64,000 nt of DNA from Terriglobia bacterium (GTDB lineage: Bacteria > Acidobacteriota > Terriglobia > Terriglobales > Acidobacteriaceae): assembly GCA_020073525.1 (NCBI GenBank), contig JAIQFA010000002.1, positions 93,416 through 157,415 on the forward strand. The letters run 5' to 3'. Below the pieces are notes generated by a model. It was given only the letters and a program-made list of their open reading frames with translations, made no database searches and had not been told where the DNA came from. Shown piece after piece: positions 34,738 through 43,900 of this stretch; position 1 is the first letter of the stretch; each line of letters opens with the position of its first letter. The position numbers were made by a program, and so were the translations under genes.

Positions 34738-35322
34738 ATGACGAACAGAAAACCAACAGAAGAACTGGAACACGAACATCGCATCATTCAGCAGGTCGTC
34801 GGCGGGATGGCAGTGATCATAGAGAAACTGGAATCGGGTAATGAGATCGACCCAGCTGTGCTGATAGATCTGTCGGAATTCATGCAAACCTTTGGCGATA
34901 AGTGCCACCACGGGAAAGAAGAGGATTATCTGTTTAAGCTCCTGGAGAAGAAGGGAGTGCCCGTGAGCGGCTGTCCTTTGGCAGTTCTTCTTCACGAGCA
35001 TGAGAAAGGTCGAAGGCTGATGGCCGATCTGAAGCTCACGTCCGAAACTTATATACGCACTCCCCGTGCTGGCAAGGAGGCGCTGATCGGTACTCTCCGC
35101 AGGCTCATTGAGCTTTATCCAGCGCACATCTGGAAAGAGGACTACCTGCTTTTCCCGATGACTAACAAGTTGTTAAACGATAGTGAACAGAGGGAATTGT
35201 TGACGCAATTTGAGCAGCACGACTCCGAAATCGGCACAGATGTTCACCATGGGTTCGAGCAATTGGCGGGGCGAATTCTAGAGATGGTCTGTGGAGACGT
35301 CAGCACCTGCAAGGTAGCATGA
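34738..35322 (+). CDS. Hemerythrin HHE-domain protein
   Basis: 194 residues from the ATG at 34738, 32 nt after the ferredoxin stop; a GTG at 34708 is an alternative. Ligand motifs are LEHEHRIIQQVV, KCHHGKEEDYLF, LLHEHEKGRR and HIWKEDYLLFPM. It resembles the cytosolic hemerythrin family found with NO-response genes. It is probably co-transcribed with the ferredoxin, which could reduce its di-iron site; that pairing is inference. Confidence 0.88.
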   Translation: MTNRKPTEELEHEHRIIQQVVGGMAVIIEKLESGNEIDPAVLIDLSEFMQTFGDKCHHGKEEDYLFKLLEKKGVPVSGCPLAVLLHEHEKGRRLMADLKLTSETYIRTPRAGKEALIGTLRRLIELYPAHIWKEDYLLFPMTNKLLNDSEQRELLTQFEQHDSEIGTDVHHGFEQLAGRILEMVCGDVSTCKVA

Positions 35323-35369
35323 CCTTTTCGTGTTACGGGCAGCCGGCGCTTACTGCACCGTGCAGACTG

Positions 35370-36086
35370 TCACTGTGTCTTTGCCGCCGAGTTGTCCGTC
35401 TTCGAGACCTGCTTCTGAATTCTTTCAAACACATTCTTCACAACTCGATCACACCGCACGGCATGAAAATTGAATGCTTCTTTCCTTTCCATTCCAGCAC
35501 GCGCGTAAAGACTCTTGCGTAACAACGCCCGCGCTCGATGGAGGCGGACTTTGACATTCTGTTCAGTGATTTCGAGGACGTCCGCGGCATCGGTCGTACT
35601 CATGTCCTCTACATCGCGCAGCATGAAAATGGTTCGGTAAGCGTCCGGCAGCTTCTCGACCGCTTCTTCCAGCAACCTGCGAATCTCCGAGTTTGATGCC
35701 TGCTGTTCTGGATCCGGCGCCAAAGAGGCAAACCTATCCATGGGGTCTCCCTCCCGTTCTGACATTGGTTCCAACTCCTGATATCGGTTTCCGCGATGCT
35801 GTCGCGCTAAAGCTTCGTGCACCGCAATGCGCGTCAGCCAGGTGGAAAACTTCGCCCTCCCAGCAAACTGGTCCAGATGTTCGTACGCGCGAACGTAGGC
35901 GTCCTGCATTACGTCCTCAGCTTCGCCGTCATTGCGCAGAATAGCCCGAGCCACGCGGTAGAGACGCTGGTTGTGACGGCGCATGACGATTTCAAACATC
36001 CCGGTCTCACCCGCCAACACTTGGGCCACAACTTCTTCGTCACTCAAGGGATCTTGCGAAGCGGCCACTTCCGCTGGGTTCACCAT
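35370..36086 (-). CDS. ECF-type RNA polymerase sigma factor
   Basis: 238 residues from the ATG at 36086, with AGGGAGAG five bases upstream; a longer frame to 36245 lacks support. Region 2 (about 30-100) has ILRNDGEAEDVMQDAYVRAYEHL and FSTWLTRIAVHEAL. Region 4 (about 145-200) has EKLPDAYRTIFMLRDVEDMSTTDAADVL. It resembles the ECF group that controls envelope and oxidative stress genes. No anti-sigma gene is next to it. It diverges from a DoxX-like gene at 36224. Confidence 0.9.
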   Translation of the reverse strand: MVNPAEVAASQDPLSDEEVVAQVLAGETGMFEIVMRRHNQRLYRVARAILRNDGEAEDVMQDAYVRAYEHLDQFAGRAKFSTWLTRIAVHEALARQHRGNRYQELEPMSEREGDPMDRFASLAPDPEQQASNSEIRRLLEEAVEKLPDAYRTIFMLRDVEDMSTTDAADVLEITEQNVKVRLHRARALLRKSLYARAGMERKEAFNFHAVRCDRVVKNVFERIQKQVSKTDNSAAKTQ

Positions 36087-36223
36087 ACAAACTCTCCCTA
36101 GGATGGAGTCGCCACAGCAATAAAGGTTACAGATCAAACCGCCGCGGCTCAGGAAGAGAAATGGATGCGTCGTCCTGTAACCGATTCGCTTCTGCCAACT
36201 CCATTCTCTTGGAGGAGGCACAC

Positions 36224-36664
36224 ATGAACAAGGGATTTGATTCACGATTGGACCAGGGTTGGTGGGTACTGCGAATCGGACTTGGGCTCGGACCGTTCCT
36301 GGCAGGCCTCGACAAATACTTCAACCTCTTCACCAACTGGACCGGGTACATCAGTCCGCTCGCCCTCAAGATATTGCCGTTCAGCGGACAAACCTTCATG
36401 CACATCGTCGGCGTCATTGAGATGATCGTGGGGCTGGCGATTCTGACCAAGTGGACGCGGGTAGGCGCATATGTTGCTTCCGCATGGCTGGTCGCTATTG
36501 CCATCAACCTGGTCTCGACGGGAATGTTCTTTGATATCGCAGTGCGAGACATAGAGATGGCACTAGCGGCCTTTGTGCTTGCACGCATGACTGAAGTCCG
36601 CAGAGACGCCCTGCAGAGCGACGTTCCACACAAACCGAGTGCACACGCGGTTATTGCTGCTTGA
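36224..36664 (+). CDS. DoxX-like small membrane protein
   Basis: 146 residues from the ATG at 36224, right after GGAGGAGG. Four hydrophobic segments are visible, with the N-terminal LRIGLGLGPFLAGLDKYFNL block typical of DoxX/DoxD-like proteins. Family members sit in the inner membrane and are linked to thiol-redox or thiosulfate handling in some species. It diverges from the ECF sigma gene, which could control it. Confidence 0.75.
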   Translation: MNKGFDSRLDQGWWVLRIGLGLGPFLAGLDKYFNLFTNWTGYISPLALKILPFSGQTFMHIVGVIEMIVGLAILTKWTRVGAYVASAWLVAIAINLVSTGMFFDIAVRDIEMALAAFVLARMTEVRRDALQSDVPHKPSAHAVIAA

Positions 36665-37055
36665 TGAAAACGAGGGCAGGTCTTGTCTGGCGACGATTTG
36701 CGGAGCGATCGCTGATTTGCAGAAGCCGAGTTTTGGATTGTGAGAAGAGAGATGCAAACGATACTTGAACCCCAGTCGTTAGCCAGTGCCGGCCTGCGGG
36801 AACTCATGCGGACAGTGTTTTCCAGCTTGGAAACTAGCAACTTGGCTAGCGGACGCGCTGCGAGCCGAGTTTCGCGCTTGTCTCGCGCCCGGCTGCAGTT
36901 GCGGGATGCGCTGGCTCCAGGATGGCGTGGTGCCTGGGCGAACTCGGCACCAGCACCGAATTGCGAATGCGGAAAAAGCCTGGAGACGGCATGCCAATCG
37001 AGCGTCGCCTGTTGATCCGGGTAATCCGGTCGTCACTCGCTAAAGCGCCGCAATT
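36665..37055. other. 391-nt stretch without a supported gene
   Basis: Short frames occur on both strands (for example 36752-37015 plus), but none has a recognisable motif or convincing codon pattern. No hairpin with a T-run or repeat stands out. It separates the DoxX-like gene from the 3' end of the LacI-type gene. Confidence 0.5.
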
Positions 37056-38096
37056 CTAACGGCGCGTCAGCAACAGGTTGGCATTGGCCAATCCGCGACT
37101 TCGGGGCGGAGCGGTGGACTGGCGGACTACCAAATCGGTTTCCAGATAGTGGTCGACGCCTTTGCGGCGTTTCAACTTCAGCATCTTGTCGAGCGCTTGA
37201 AATGCAATCCTGCCCAAGCGTTCGCGCGGAACACGGATCGTGGTCAGAGGCGGGCGGGCCAGAAAAGCGAAGGAGATATCATCGATGCCGATGACCGAGA
37301 CATCCTCGGGAACCTTCACTCCGGCTTCCTCGAGAGCGTTCATTGCTCCCATCGCAATCAGGTCGCTGCCACAGAAGATGACGGTTGGCAGTTCGGGCGA
37401 TGCGAGGAGGGCGCGCACGGCAGACGCGCCCGCATCCACGCGGTAGTCGCTGTTGACGACGGTGAAGAGATTGAGTTTGCGCTCGTTGAGTCCGGCGACC
37501 AGCGCCTGCTTGATAATCACAGCCGTACGATTGTCCTCCGGGCCAGCTATGACCGCAGCGTGGCGATGGCCTAGTTGCACCACGTGGTCAATGGCCTGTG
37601 CGATTCCTCGCTGGTAGTCGATGGAGATGTTGCTGACCAGCCTTTCCGCAAAACCAAGGTTGCAGAAGACAACCCCAATTCCAGCCGCGGTCAACTCCGA
37701 TGTGCCGCTCTTGTCGAGGGAAGAAGTCATGATCGCCACACCGCGAACATCGCCCTCGATGAGTTTCCGAATGACTGACATGGTGCGCTGCGAGTCGTAC
37801 TCGGTGTTGCACAAGACGACGTCGAATCCGCGATCCCACGCTTCCGCCTGAAAACCGCGAATGATTTCCGGGAAATAAGGATTGATGATTTCGGAGATGA
37901 CCAGCCCAAACAGATCACTGCGGCCGGTGGCCAGACGGCGCGCATGAACATTCTGGTGATACTTCAACTGGCGTACGACTTCCAGGACCCGTCGCTCGGT
38001 CTCCGGCGCGATGGTATGAGTGCGGTTGAGCACGCGCGAAACCGTCGCCTTGGAAACCCCGGCTCGCGTGGCCACTTCACTCATGGTGTGGACCAT
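37056..38096 (-). CDS. LacI-family transcriptional regulator
   Basis: 346 residues from the ATG at 38096 (MVHTMSEVATRAG), with GGGAGGG eight bases upstream. The helix-turn-helix SEVATRAGVSKATVSRVLN and hinge-helix region HARRLATG are typical. The periplasmic-binding-type effector domain follows, with FGLVISEIINPYFPEIIRG and VIGIDDISFAFLARPPLTT. It diverges from the sugar/amino-sugar operon and most likely represses it through the paired dyads in the intergenic region. The inducer is probably a sugar or sugar phosphate from that pathway. Confidence 0.93.
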   Translation of the reverse strand: MVHTMSEVATRAGVSKATVSRVLNRTHTIAPETERRVLEVVRQLKYHQNVHARRLATGRSDLFGLVISEIINPYFPEIIRGFQAEAWDRGFDVVLCNTEYDSQRTMSVIRKLIEGDVRGVAIMTSSLDKSGTSELTAAGIGVVFCNLGFAERLVSNISIDYQRGIAQAIDHVVQLGHRHAAVIAGPEDNRTAVIIKQALVAGLNERKLNLFTVVNSDYRVDAGASAVRALLASPELPTVIFCGSDLIAMGAMNALEEAGVKVPEDVSVIGIDDISFAFLARPPLTTIRVPRERLGRIAFQALDKMLKLKRRKGVDHYLETDLVVRQSTAPPRSRGLANANLLLTRR

Positions 38097-38133
38097 AGCA
38101 AGCGCCCTCCCTTCTTGATTACGGAACACTGAT

Positions 38134-38158
38134 GCAACCGATTGCCGAAACCGATTAC
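38134..38158. promoter_or_regulatory. LacI-type operator pair near the regulator gene
   Basis: GCAACCGATTGC (38134-38145) and GAAACCGATTAC (38147-38158) are two degenerate copies of the CCGRTT-centred LacI dyad set 13 nt apart. They lie 38-62 nt upstream of the lacI-type start, where they could mediate autoregulation. Confidence 0.55.
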
Positions 38159-38267
38159 ACTACCACCATACACCACCGCCATCGCCTAGATTGCCGCAGA
38201 CCACGCGTAGCTTCGACGCTTTTTGATCGCTGGTTTAGCAGTCACAATCAACGGTGATCGAACTCAC

Positions 38268-38294
38268 TGTACAAAACGGGATCCCCGGTGTACA
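38268..38294. promoter_or_regulatory. Two TGTACA dyads spaced 21 nt
   Basis: TGTACAA occurs at 38268 and 38289, two helical turns apart, between the two LacI operator pairs. Each core is a 6-bp palindrome. It may bind a second regulator; the sites are short, so chance cannot be excluded. Confidence 0.35.
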
Positions 38295-38302
38295 AGATTA
38301 TG

Positions 38303-38364
38303 GAAACCGGTTACAGAAACCGGTTTCTACATCGAAAAATTGACAACGCCGTCCGAGTTCGGAC
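38303..38364. promoter_or_regulatory. LacI-type operator pair and promoter of the sugar operon
   Basis: GAAACCGGTTAC (38303-38314) and the perfect palindrome GAAACCGGTTTC (38316-38327) lie 13 nt apart, just like the pair near the regulator gene. A TTGACA at 38340-38345 may be the -35 box. A perfect dyad GTCCGA-GT-TCGGAC (38351-38364) sits in the spacer downstream of it. The SIS gene starts at 38405. Confidence 0.65.
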
Positions 38365-38404
38365 TACGGCACACTTTCGAGTGGCATTTCTTGCAGGGTA
38401 TTGA

Positions 38405-39481
38405 ATGACTTACTTTCTTCAAGACATACTCCGGCAGCCGCAAGAGTTGGAGCGAGCCATCAGCTATCTCTCCGGAGCCGGCCGACACACCTTACAGACC
38501 GCAGCCGTCACCATCCGAAAAGCTCGCCATGTGTACTTAACCGGGATTGGCAGCAGCTGGAATGCAGCGTTTGGGGCGAGTGCAATCTTTTACGGCGCCG
38601 GGAGACCAGTGTATCTGCAAGACGCTGGGGAACTCTTGCAGTTCGCCACTTTTCCGGCGGAGTCTGTCATCATCGCAATCTCCCGTAGCGGCCGTACCGT
38701 GGAAATTGTGAACTTGCTGGCCAAAGCTCGCGAGAGCGAAGCGACCGTCATTGGCATAACCAATTCAGCGGACAGCGTGCTCGCGCAAGAAGCACAGATC
38801 TCAATCCTGCTTCCGACTTTACGGGATCACGCGGTTTCGGTGAACACTTATTCCGCTTTGGCCTTGGCGGCAGCAGCTCTTGCGTGCGCCGTGGTCGATT
38901 CGTTTGATGAGAAACTCGCAATCTCGTTATCCACCTCGGTCGCCGAGACCGAGCGCAGGATTCCAAACTGGCAGGAGCAGATTGCCGGTAACAACTGGTT
39001 TGCACCGGGCAAGCTCGTCCATTTCCTGGCCCGCGGAGGCAGCCTGGGGAGTTGCTACGAAGCAAGGCTCTTGTGGGAGGAAGGCGCCAAATCCGAGGCG
39101 ACTGCGTTGGGGACCGCCAGTTTCAGACACGGCCCGCAAGAAATGGTCGTCAAGGGTTCTCGCTTCGGGATTTGGGTCGATAGGCAACGGGGCCGCGAGC
39201 AAGACTTATCCGTAGCGCGCGACCTCAGGCGTCTGGGAGCTTCGGTTGTCTTGATCGGCCAGAATCTTCCGCCTGACTCGGGCGATCTGGTCTTTCAACT
39301 TCCTTCGATTCCCGCTCAATGGCAGTTCATGATCGATATCCTGCCCGCCCAACTGGCGGCGGAATATCTGGCCCGGCTTTCGGGAGTGGATTGTGATTCG
39401 TTCCGTATCTGTTCGTACATCGTTGAGGACGAGTTCGGACTGATCGGAACGGAGGGAGCAGCTCAGAAGGGTGTGAAGTAA
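38405..39481 (+). CDS. SIS-domain sugar isomerase/deaminase (GlmS-C/AgaS-like)
   Basis: 358 residues with two SIS domains (about 25-160 and 195-335). Sugar-phosphate-binding motifs are YLTGIGSSWNAAF and IISRSGRT-type IAISRSGRTVEIV. SFRHGPQEMV is the block found in the isomerase half of glucosamine-6-phosphate synthase and in NagB-II/AgaS deaminases. There is no glutaminase domain, so it should deaminate or isomerise an amino-sugar phosphate. It is first in the operon behind LacI operators. The exact sugar is not known. Confidence 0.85.
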   Translation: MTYFLQDILRQPQELERAISYLSGAGRHTLQTAAVTIRKARHVYLTGIGSSWNAAFGASAIFYGAGRPVYLQDAGELLQFATFPAESVIIAISRSGRTVEIVNLLAKARESEATVIGITNSADSVLAQEAQISILLPTLRDHAVSVNTYSALALAAAALACAVVDSFDEKLAISLSTSVAETERRIPNWQEQIAGNNWFAPGKLVHFLARGGSLGSCYEARLLWEEGAKSEATALGTASFRHGPQEMVVKGSRFGIWVDRQRGREQDLSVARDLRRLGASVVLIGQNLPPDSGDLVFQLPSIPAQWQFMIDILPAQLAAEYLARLSGVDCDSFRICSYIVEDEFGLIGTEGAAQKGVK

Positions 39482-39562
39482 ATCATGTTGCGCAAGTAAG
39501 ACGCGCAGCACGAATGAGATTCGTAGTCGTCCGACAAAACTATGCCGTCCCAAGGGGTTTTC

Positions 39563-40921
39563 ATGAAGAAGAAAAGTTTTTTTTCGCGCCGTGAATTTAT
39601 CGGAATTAGTGCAGCCGCGGCTGGCGCTTCGCTGGCAGCGAAAACCATCTTGCTTGATCCCGAGCCTCTTTTTGCTTCGGCGCTACCGGTCTCGCCGAGC
39701 GATAAGCTTCGCTTCGGAATCATCGGTGTCGGTATGCAGGGGAATTGGCTGCTCGGCAGCGCCATCGAGTTGCCTGGCGTGGAGTGCGTGCGGGCCTGCG
39801 ATCTCTACGACGGGCGCCACACCCTGGCCCGGGAGATCACCAACAAACCGGATTTGCCGGCAACTCGCCGTTACCAGGAACTCCTCGCCGACAAAGACAT
39901 TGACTGCATCATCGCAGCGGTTCCTGATCACTGGCACAAGCAGATCGTGCTGGATGCGGTTTCGGCGGGCAAGGATATCTACTGCGAAAAGCCGATGTCG
40001 CACACAGCGGCGGAAGGTGCAGAGATGGCGGAGGCACAAAAACGCACGGGTCGCATCATCCAGATTGGATCGCAACGCGTGAGTTCGCTGATCTGCAAAA
40101 AAGCGAAGGAAATGGTCGCGCAGGGCATGATTGGCGATCTCATGATGGTAGAAGGCTGGCTCGGCCGGAATGATCCGACCGGGGCGTGGGAATATCCGCC
40201 GCCTTTCGATCTCTCGCCAGAGAACCTCGACTGGGATACGTGGCAAGGAACGGTGCCGAAACGGCCGTTCAGTCCCGAGATCTTTGCGCGCTGGCGCTGC
40301 TGGATAGAATACGGCACCGGTGTTGCTGGCGATCTACTGGTGCACCTGATCAGCGGCATGATGTTCGTCCTCGGTTGGAACGAGCCGCCCAAGCGCGCGA
40401 TGGCCATGGGCGGAATCTTGCGCTGGAAAGATGGGCGCAACATGCCGGACGTTCACGCCAGCCTGTTTCAATACGGCAACATCCCCGTGTACATGCGATT
40501 GAACCTCGGCACCGAGATGCCGGAGACCTATCGTTTCCAGGGATCGAAGGGCATCTTGGAAATGACCGAGTTCGGACTGAGCTTCACGCCGCAAACCGGC
40601 AAGGATTCGGCTCCCAGCTACTACGACGGCAGTTTCCCCCACGCCATGCGCGACGCCTACGAGAAGCAATGGCGCGCGGAGAACACTCCGAAGCCGGGTC
40701 AGGAGCCCATGCCGGAAACCATTTCGTTCAAGGGGCCGGATTACGACGATGTGAAACCCCACCTATGGACGTTCTTCGAGGCGGTGCGCTCGCGCAAGCC
40801 GGTGGTTGAAGACGCAGTGTTCGGGCATCACGCGGCTTTAGCTTGCCACATGGCCAACGAATCATATTTTCGTCAACAGGCGGTTCGCTGGGACGAAGCA
40901 ACAAGAAGCATCAAGAGTTGA
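39563..40921 (+). CDS. Tat-exported Gfo/Idh/MocA oxidoreductase
   Basis: 452 residues from the ATG at 39563, with AAGGGG seven bases upstream. The N-terminus has the twin-arginine motif SRREFIGIS followed by a hydrophobic stretch. The Rossmann fold starts at FGIIGVGMQG and has the CEKPMSHT block of the family. Exported members with tightly bound NAD(P) are common in Acidobacteriota and Planctomycetes and include glycoside-modifying enzymes. The GH109 type was considered, but its motifs are not clear. It lies between the SIS gene and the TonB receptor. Confidence 0.85.
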   Translation: MKKKSFFSRREFIGISAAAAGASLAAKTILLDPEPLFASALPVSPSDKLRFGIIGVGMQGNWLLGSAIELPGVECVRACDLYDGRHTLAREITNKPDLPATRRYQELLADKDIDCIIAAVPDHWHKQIVLDAVSAGKDIYCEKPMSHTAAEGAEMAEAQKRTGRIIQIGSQRVSSLICKKAKEMVAQGMIGDLMMVEGWLGRNDPTGAWEYPPPFDLSPENLDWDTWQGTVPKRPFSPEIFARWRCWIEYGTGVAGDLLVHLISGMMFVLGWNEPPKRAMAMGGILRWKDGRNMPDVHASLFQYGNIPVYMRLNLGTEMPETYRFQGSKGILEMTEFGLSFTPQTGKDSAPSYYDGSFPHAMRDAYEKQWRAENTPKPGQEPMPETISFKGPDYDDVKPHLWTFFEAVRSRKPVVEDAVFGHHAALACHMANESYFRQQAVRWDEATRSIKS

Positions 40922-40994
40922 TGAAGAGTCGGGATACAGGCCCGGGTGCGAGTGTGTGGCGCCGGTGGCTTCCGTTCCGCTCAAAGGAGACGCC

Positions 40995-43900
40995 ATGAAG
41001 CGTCAGGTCGGTTTCTGTAGTCTTTTGGGGTTCGTTTTGTTCCTTTCGCACCTCGCTCCGGCGCAAGACGCGGCATCTCTGACCGGCACCGTTCGCGACC
41101 AGACGGGCGCGGTCCTGGCAAGTGCCCGTGTCGTCATCACAAACATATCCACTAATTCGACTCGAACTCTGACGACGAACTCTGACGGCGAGTACCTTGC
41201 GGCCGCGCTCGCGCCCGGTCAGTACGACATCACGGTGACTGCAGAAGGTTTTGGCAAATATCAAGCTCGGACCGTCACGCTGCGTGTGGCTCAGAACGCC
41301 CGCATCGATGTGACCCTGAAGGTCGGCGGTGTCAATAGCGAAGTCACCGTGCAAGGCGAAGGTCTGGCCAAAGTAAATACGCAAACGTCCGAGATGGCAG
41401 GTACGATCACCGGCAAAGAAATCATGAGCCTGCAATTGAACGGCCGCAACTTTACCCAGTTGATCACGCTGGTGCCCGGAGTCAGCAACCAGACCGGACA
41501 GGACGAGGGGAAGGTCGGTATTGAAGGCAATGTCAATTACAGCGTGAATGGCGGCCGCACCGAAAACAACAACTGGGAAGTGGACGGCGGCGATGTGATG
41601 GACAACGGAAGCAACTTCTCGCTCAATGTGTACCCGAGCGTGGAAGCCATCGAAGAGGTCCAGGTCTTGACCTCGAATTACGGGGCGCAATACGGCAAGA
41701 ATGCTTCCGGCACCGTCGAAGTTGAGACGAAGTCCGGGACGAACGCATTCCACGGTTCGGCCTATGAGTTCTTGCGTAACGAGGCATTCAACGCGCACTA
41801 CTACTTTGATCCCACGGGCGCGCCCAAGGCACCCTACAAGAAGCACGAGTTCGGCTACACTCTGGGCGGGCCGATCTGGAAGAACCACACATTCTTTTTT
41901 TGGTCGCATGCGTGGCGTCGGGAAAACCTTCCTCAGAACTTCCTACAATCCGTTCCCTCAACGGAGAACCGGCACGGTAATTTCAGCGATCTTTGCCCTT
42001 CAACGAATTCGCCGTTCCAGCGTGACGATTCAGGGGCGGATGCCTACTTCCCGGATTGTCCGGGAACGGCCGGTGCCGTTGTCAACGACCTCCAGACCTA
42101 CAACCCGTACGTGACTGGCGGCGTCTTGAACCAGATCCCGTTCATGGATCCGAACGGACAGGCGCTGTTGCCCATGATCTCCCAGCCGACCAGCGGTTCG
42201 GGAGCGGCCTCCATTTTTCAGGCATCGGTCGGCCAGCCCATGCATTGGCGCGAAGAGTTGTTTCGCATCGACCACGATTTCAATTCCAAGTTGCGAGCCA
42301 CCTTTCGCTACATTCACGATTCCTGGAACATCCAACAGGCGGCCGCGACTTGGAGTGGCAACAACTTCCCGACGATCGGCAGCCACTTCGTGGGTCCGGG
42401 CATCAGTATGGTCGCGCGACTGAGTGCGACCGTTTCGCCGACTCTCCTGAATGAATTCGTGGCCAGTTACACGACCGATCACATCATCATCACCAATACT
42501 CATCCGGAAGTCTGGCAGCGGGGCGGCGATTTCACGATGACCGGCTTCTTCCCGGATTTCGGCGGAAAGCTGCCCAGTTTCTGCATATCCACATTCAGCG
42601 CCTACCAGGGTGGATTCTGTGCCGGGCCAACGTCGCTCCCCTGGAATAACTCCAACCCGACCTATACCTATCGCGATAACGTCTCGAAGAGTTGGGGCAA
42701 GCACAACCTGCAGTTCGGCGGATATTTCGCGGCGGCGCAGAAGAATGAAATGGCGGCCGTCGATGTCGAAGGCGTTTTGGGTTTTGACAGTACTGCCCCG
42801 GTCTCGACCGGAAATTCCTTTGCCGACCTGCTCATGGGCAACATCGCGAACTTTTCCCAGGATAGTGCCCAGCCGAAATACTACGTCCGCTACAAGCTAT
42901 TCGAGCCTTACATCCAGGACGATTTCCACGTTCGCAGGAATCTCACTTTGAATTTTGGGCTACGGGTGAGCATGTTCGGCACGTTCCGTGAGATCAAGAA
43001 ACAAGTCGCTAACTGGGATCCTGCCGCCTACGATCCCAGCCACGCCCCGAAGATCGTTACCGACCCGAATAGCGACCGCCTGGGCTCGCTGGTTATTCGA
43101 CCTGGAACCACACCGTACGACGGAGTCGTACAGTGCGGCGTCGCCGGCGTACCTCTGGCTTGTATTGGGGAACATTTGTTCAATCCTGCACCGCGAATCG
43201 GATTTGCGTGGGATCCCTTCGGCGACGGGAAAACCTCCATCCGCGCCGCCTACGGCATCTTCCTCGACCACACTAACGGCGAGGAAGGGAACGCCGAGAC
43301 GCTGGAAGGGACGCCCCCGCTGGTGCAAGAGCCCACGCAGTACAACGTGACTGGCTATACCAGTATTGGTGGCGACGGCCTGCTGTTTCCGCTTTCCGCG
43401 ACGTCGATCTCATCCAGCCATGCGATTTGGCCCAATGTGCAGCAGTGGCATTTGGATGTGCAGCGCGATCTCTCCCGGAATTTCGTTGGGACAATTTCTT
43501 ACGTTGGCAGCAAGGGAACACACCTGACGCTGCAGCGCGAGCTGAACCAGTTGCTCCCCATACCGGCGTCCGACAACCCCTTTCAGCCTGGGCAACCAAT
43601 CACCGGTCAAATTTGCGACTCGCAACAAGGAGGCCCGCTCCACCCCACGTTCAAAGTGAACGGTCACCGGTTCGGCGGACAGCCGGCCATCAATCTGGCC
43701 ATCGCCTGCGAAAACGATCCCAACCCATTTCGTCCCTACTACAGCCTCGGGTCCCTGCAGCGCGTGGAACCGCAGGCCAACTCCACATACAACTCCTTGC
43801 AGATTTCCCTGCGCAGAACTAAGGGCCCGCTCACGCTGGGCTTGGCCTACACTTACAGTCACTCCCTCGACGATTCTTCGGACAAGGCAGACAGCAACTT

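Noticed and set aside
36752..37015. Small plus-strand frame starting MQTILEPQ
   Set aside because: A weak ribosome-binding sequence exists, but the product is Arg/Ser-rich without any motif, and the opposite strand is equally open.
39563..40921. GH109 alpha-N-acetylgalactosaminidase
   Set aside because: The Tat signal and Rossmann fold fit, but I could not see the GH109-specific active-site pattern, so only the broader oxidoreductase family is called.
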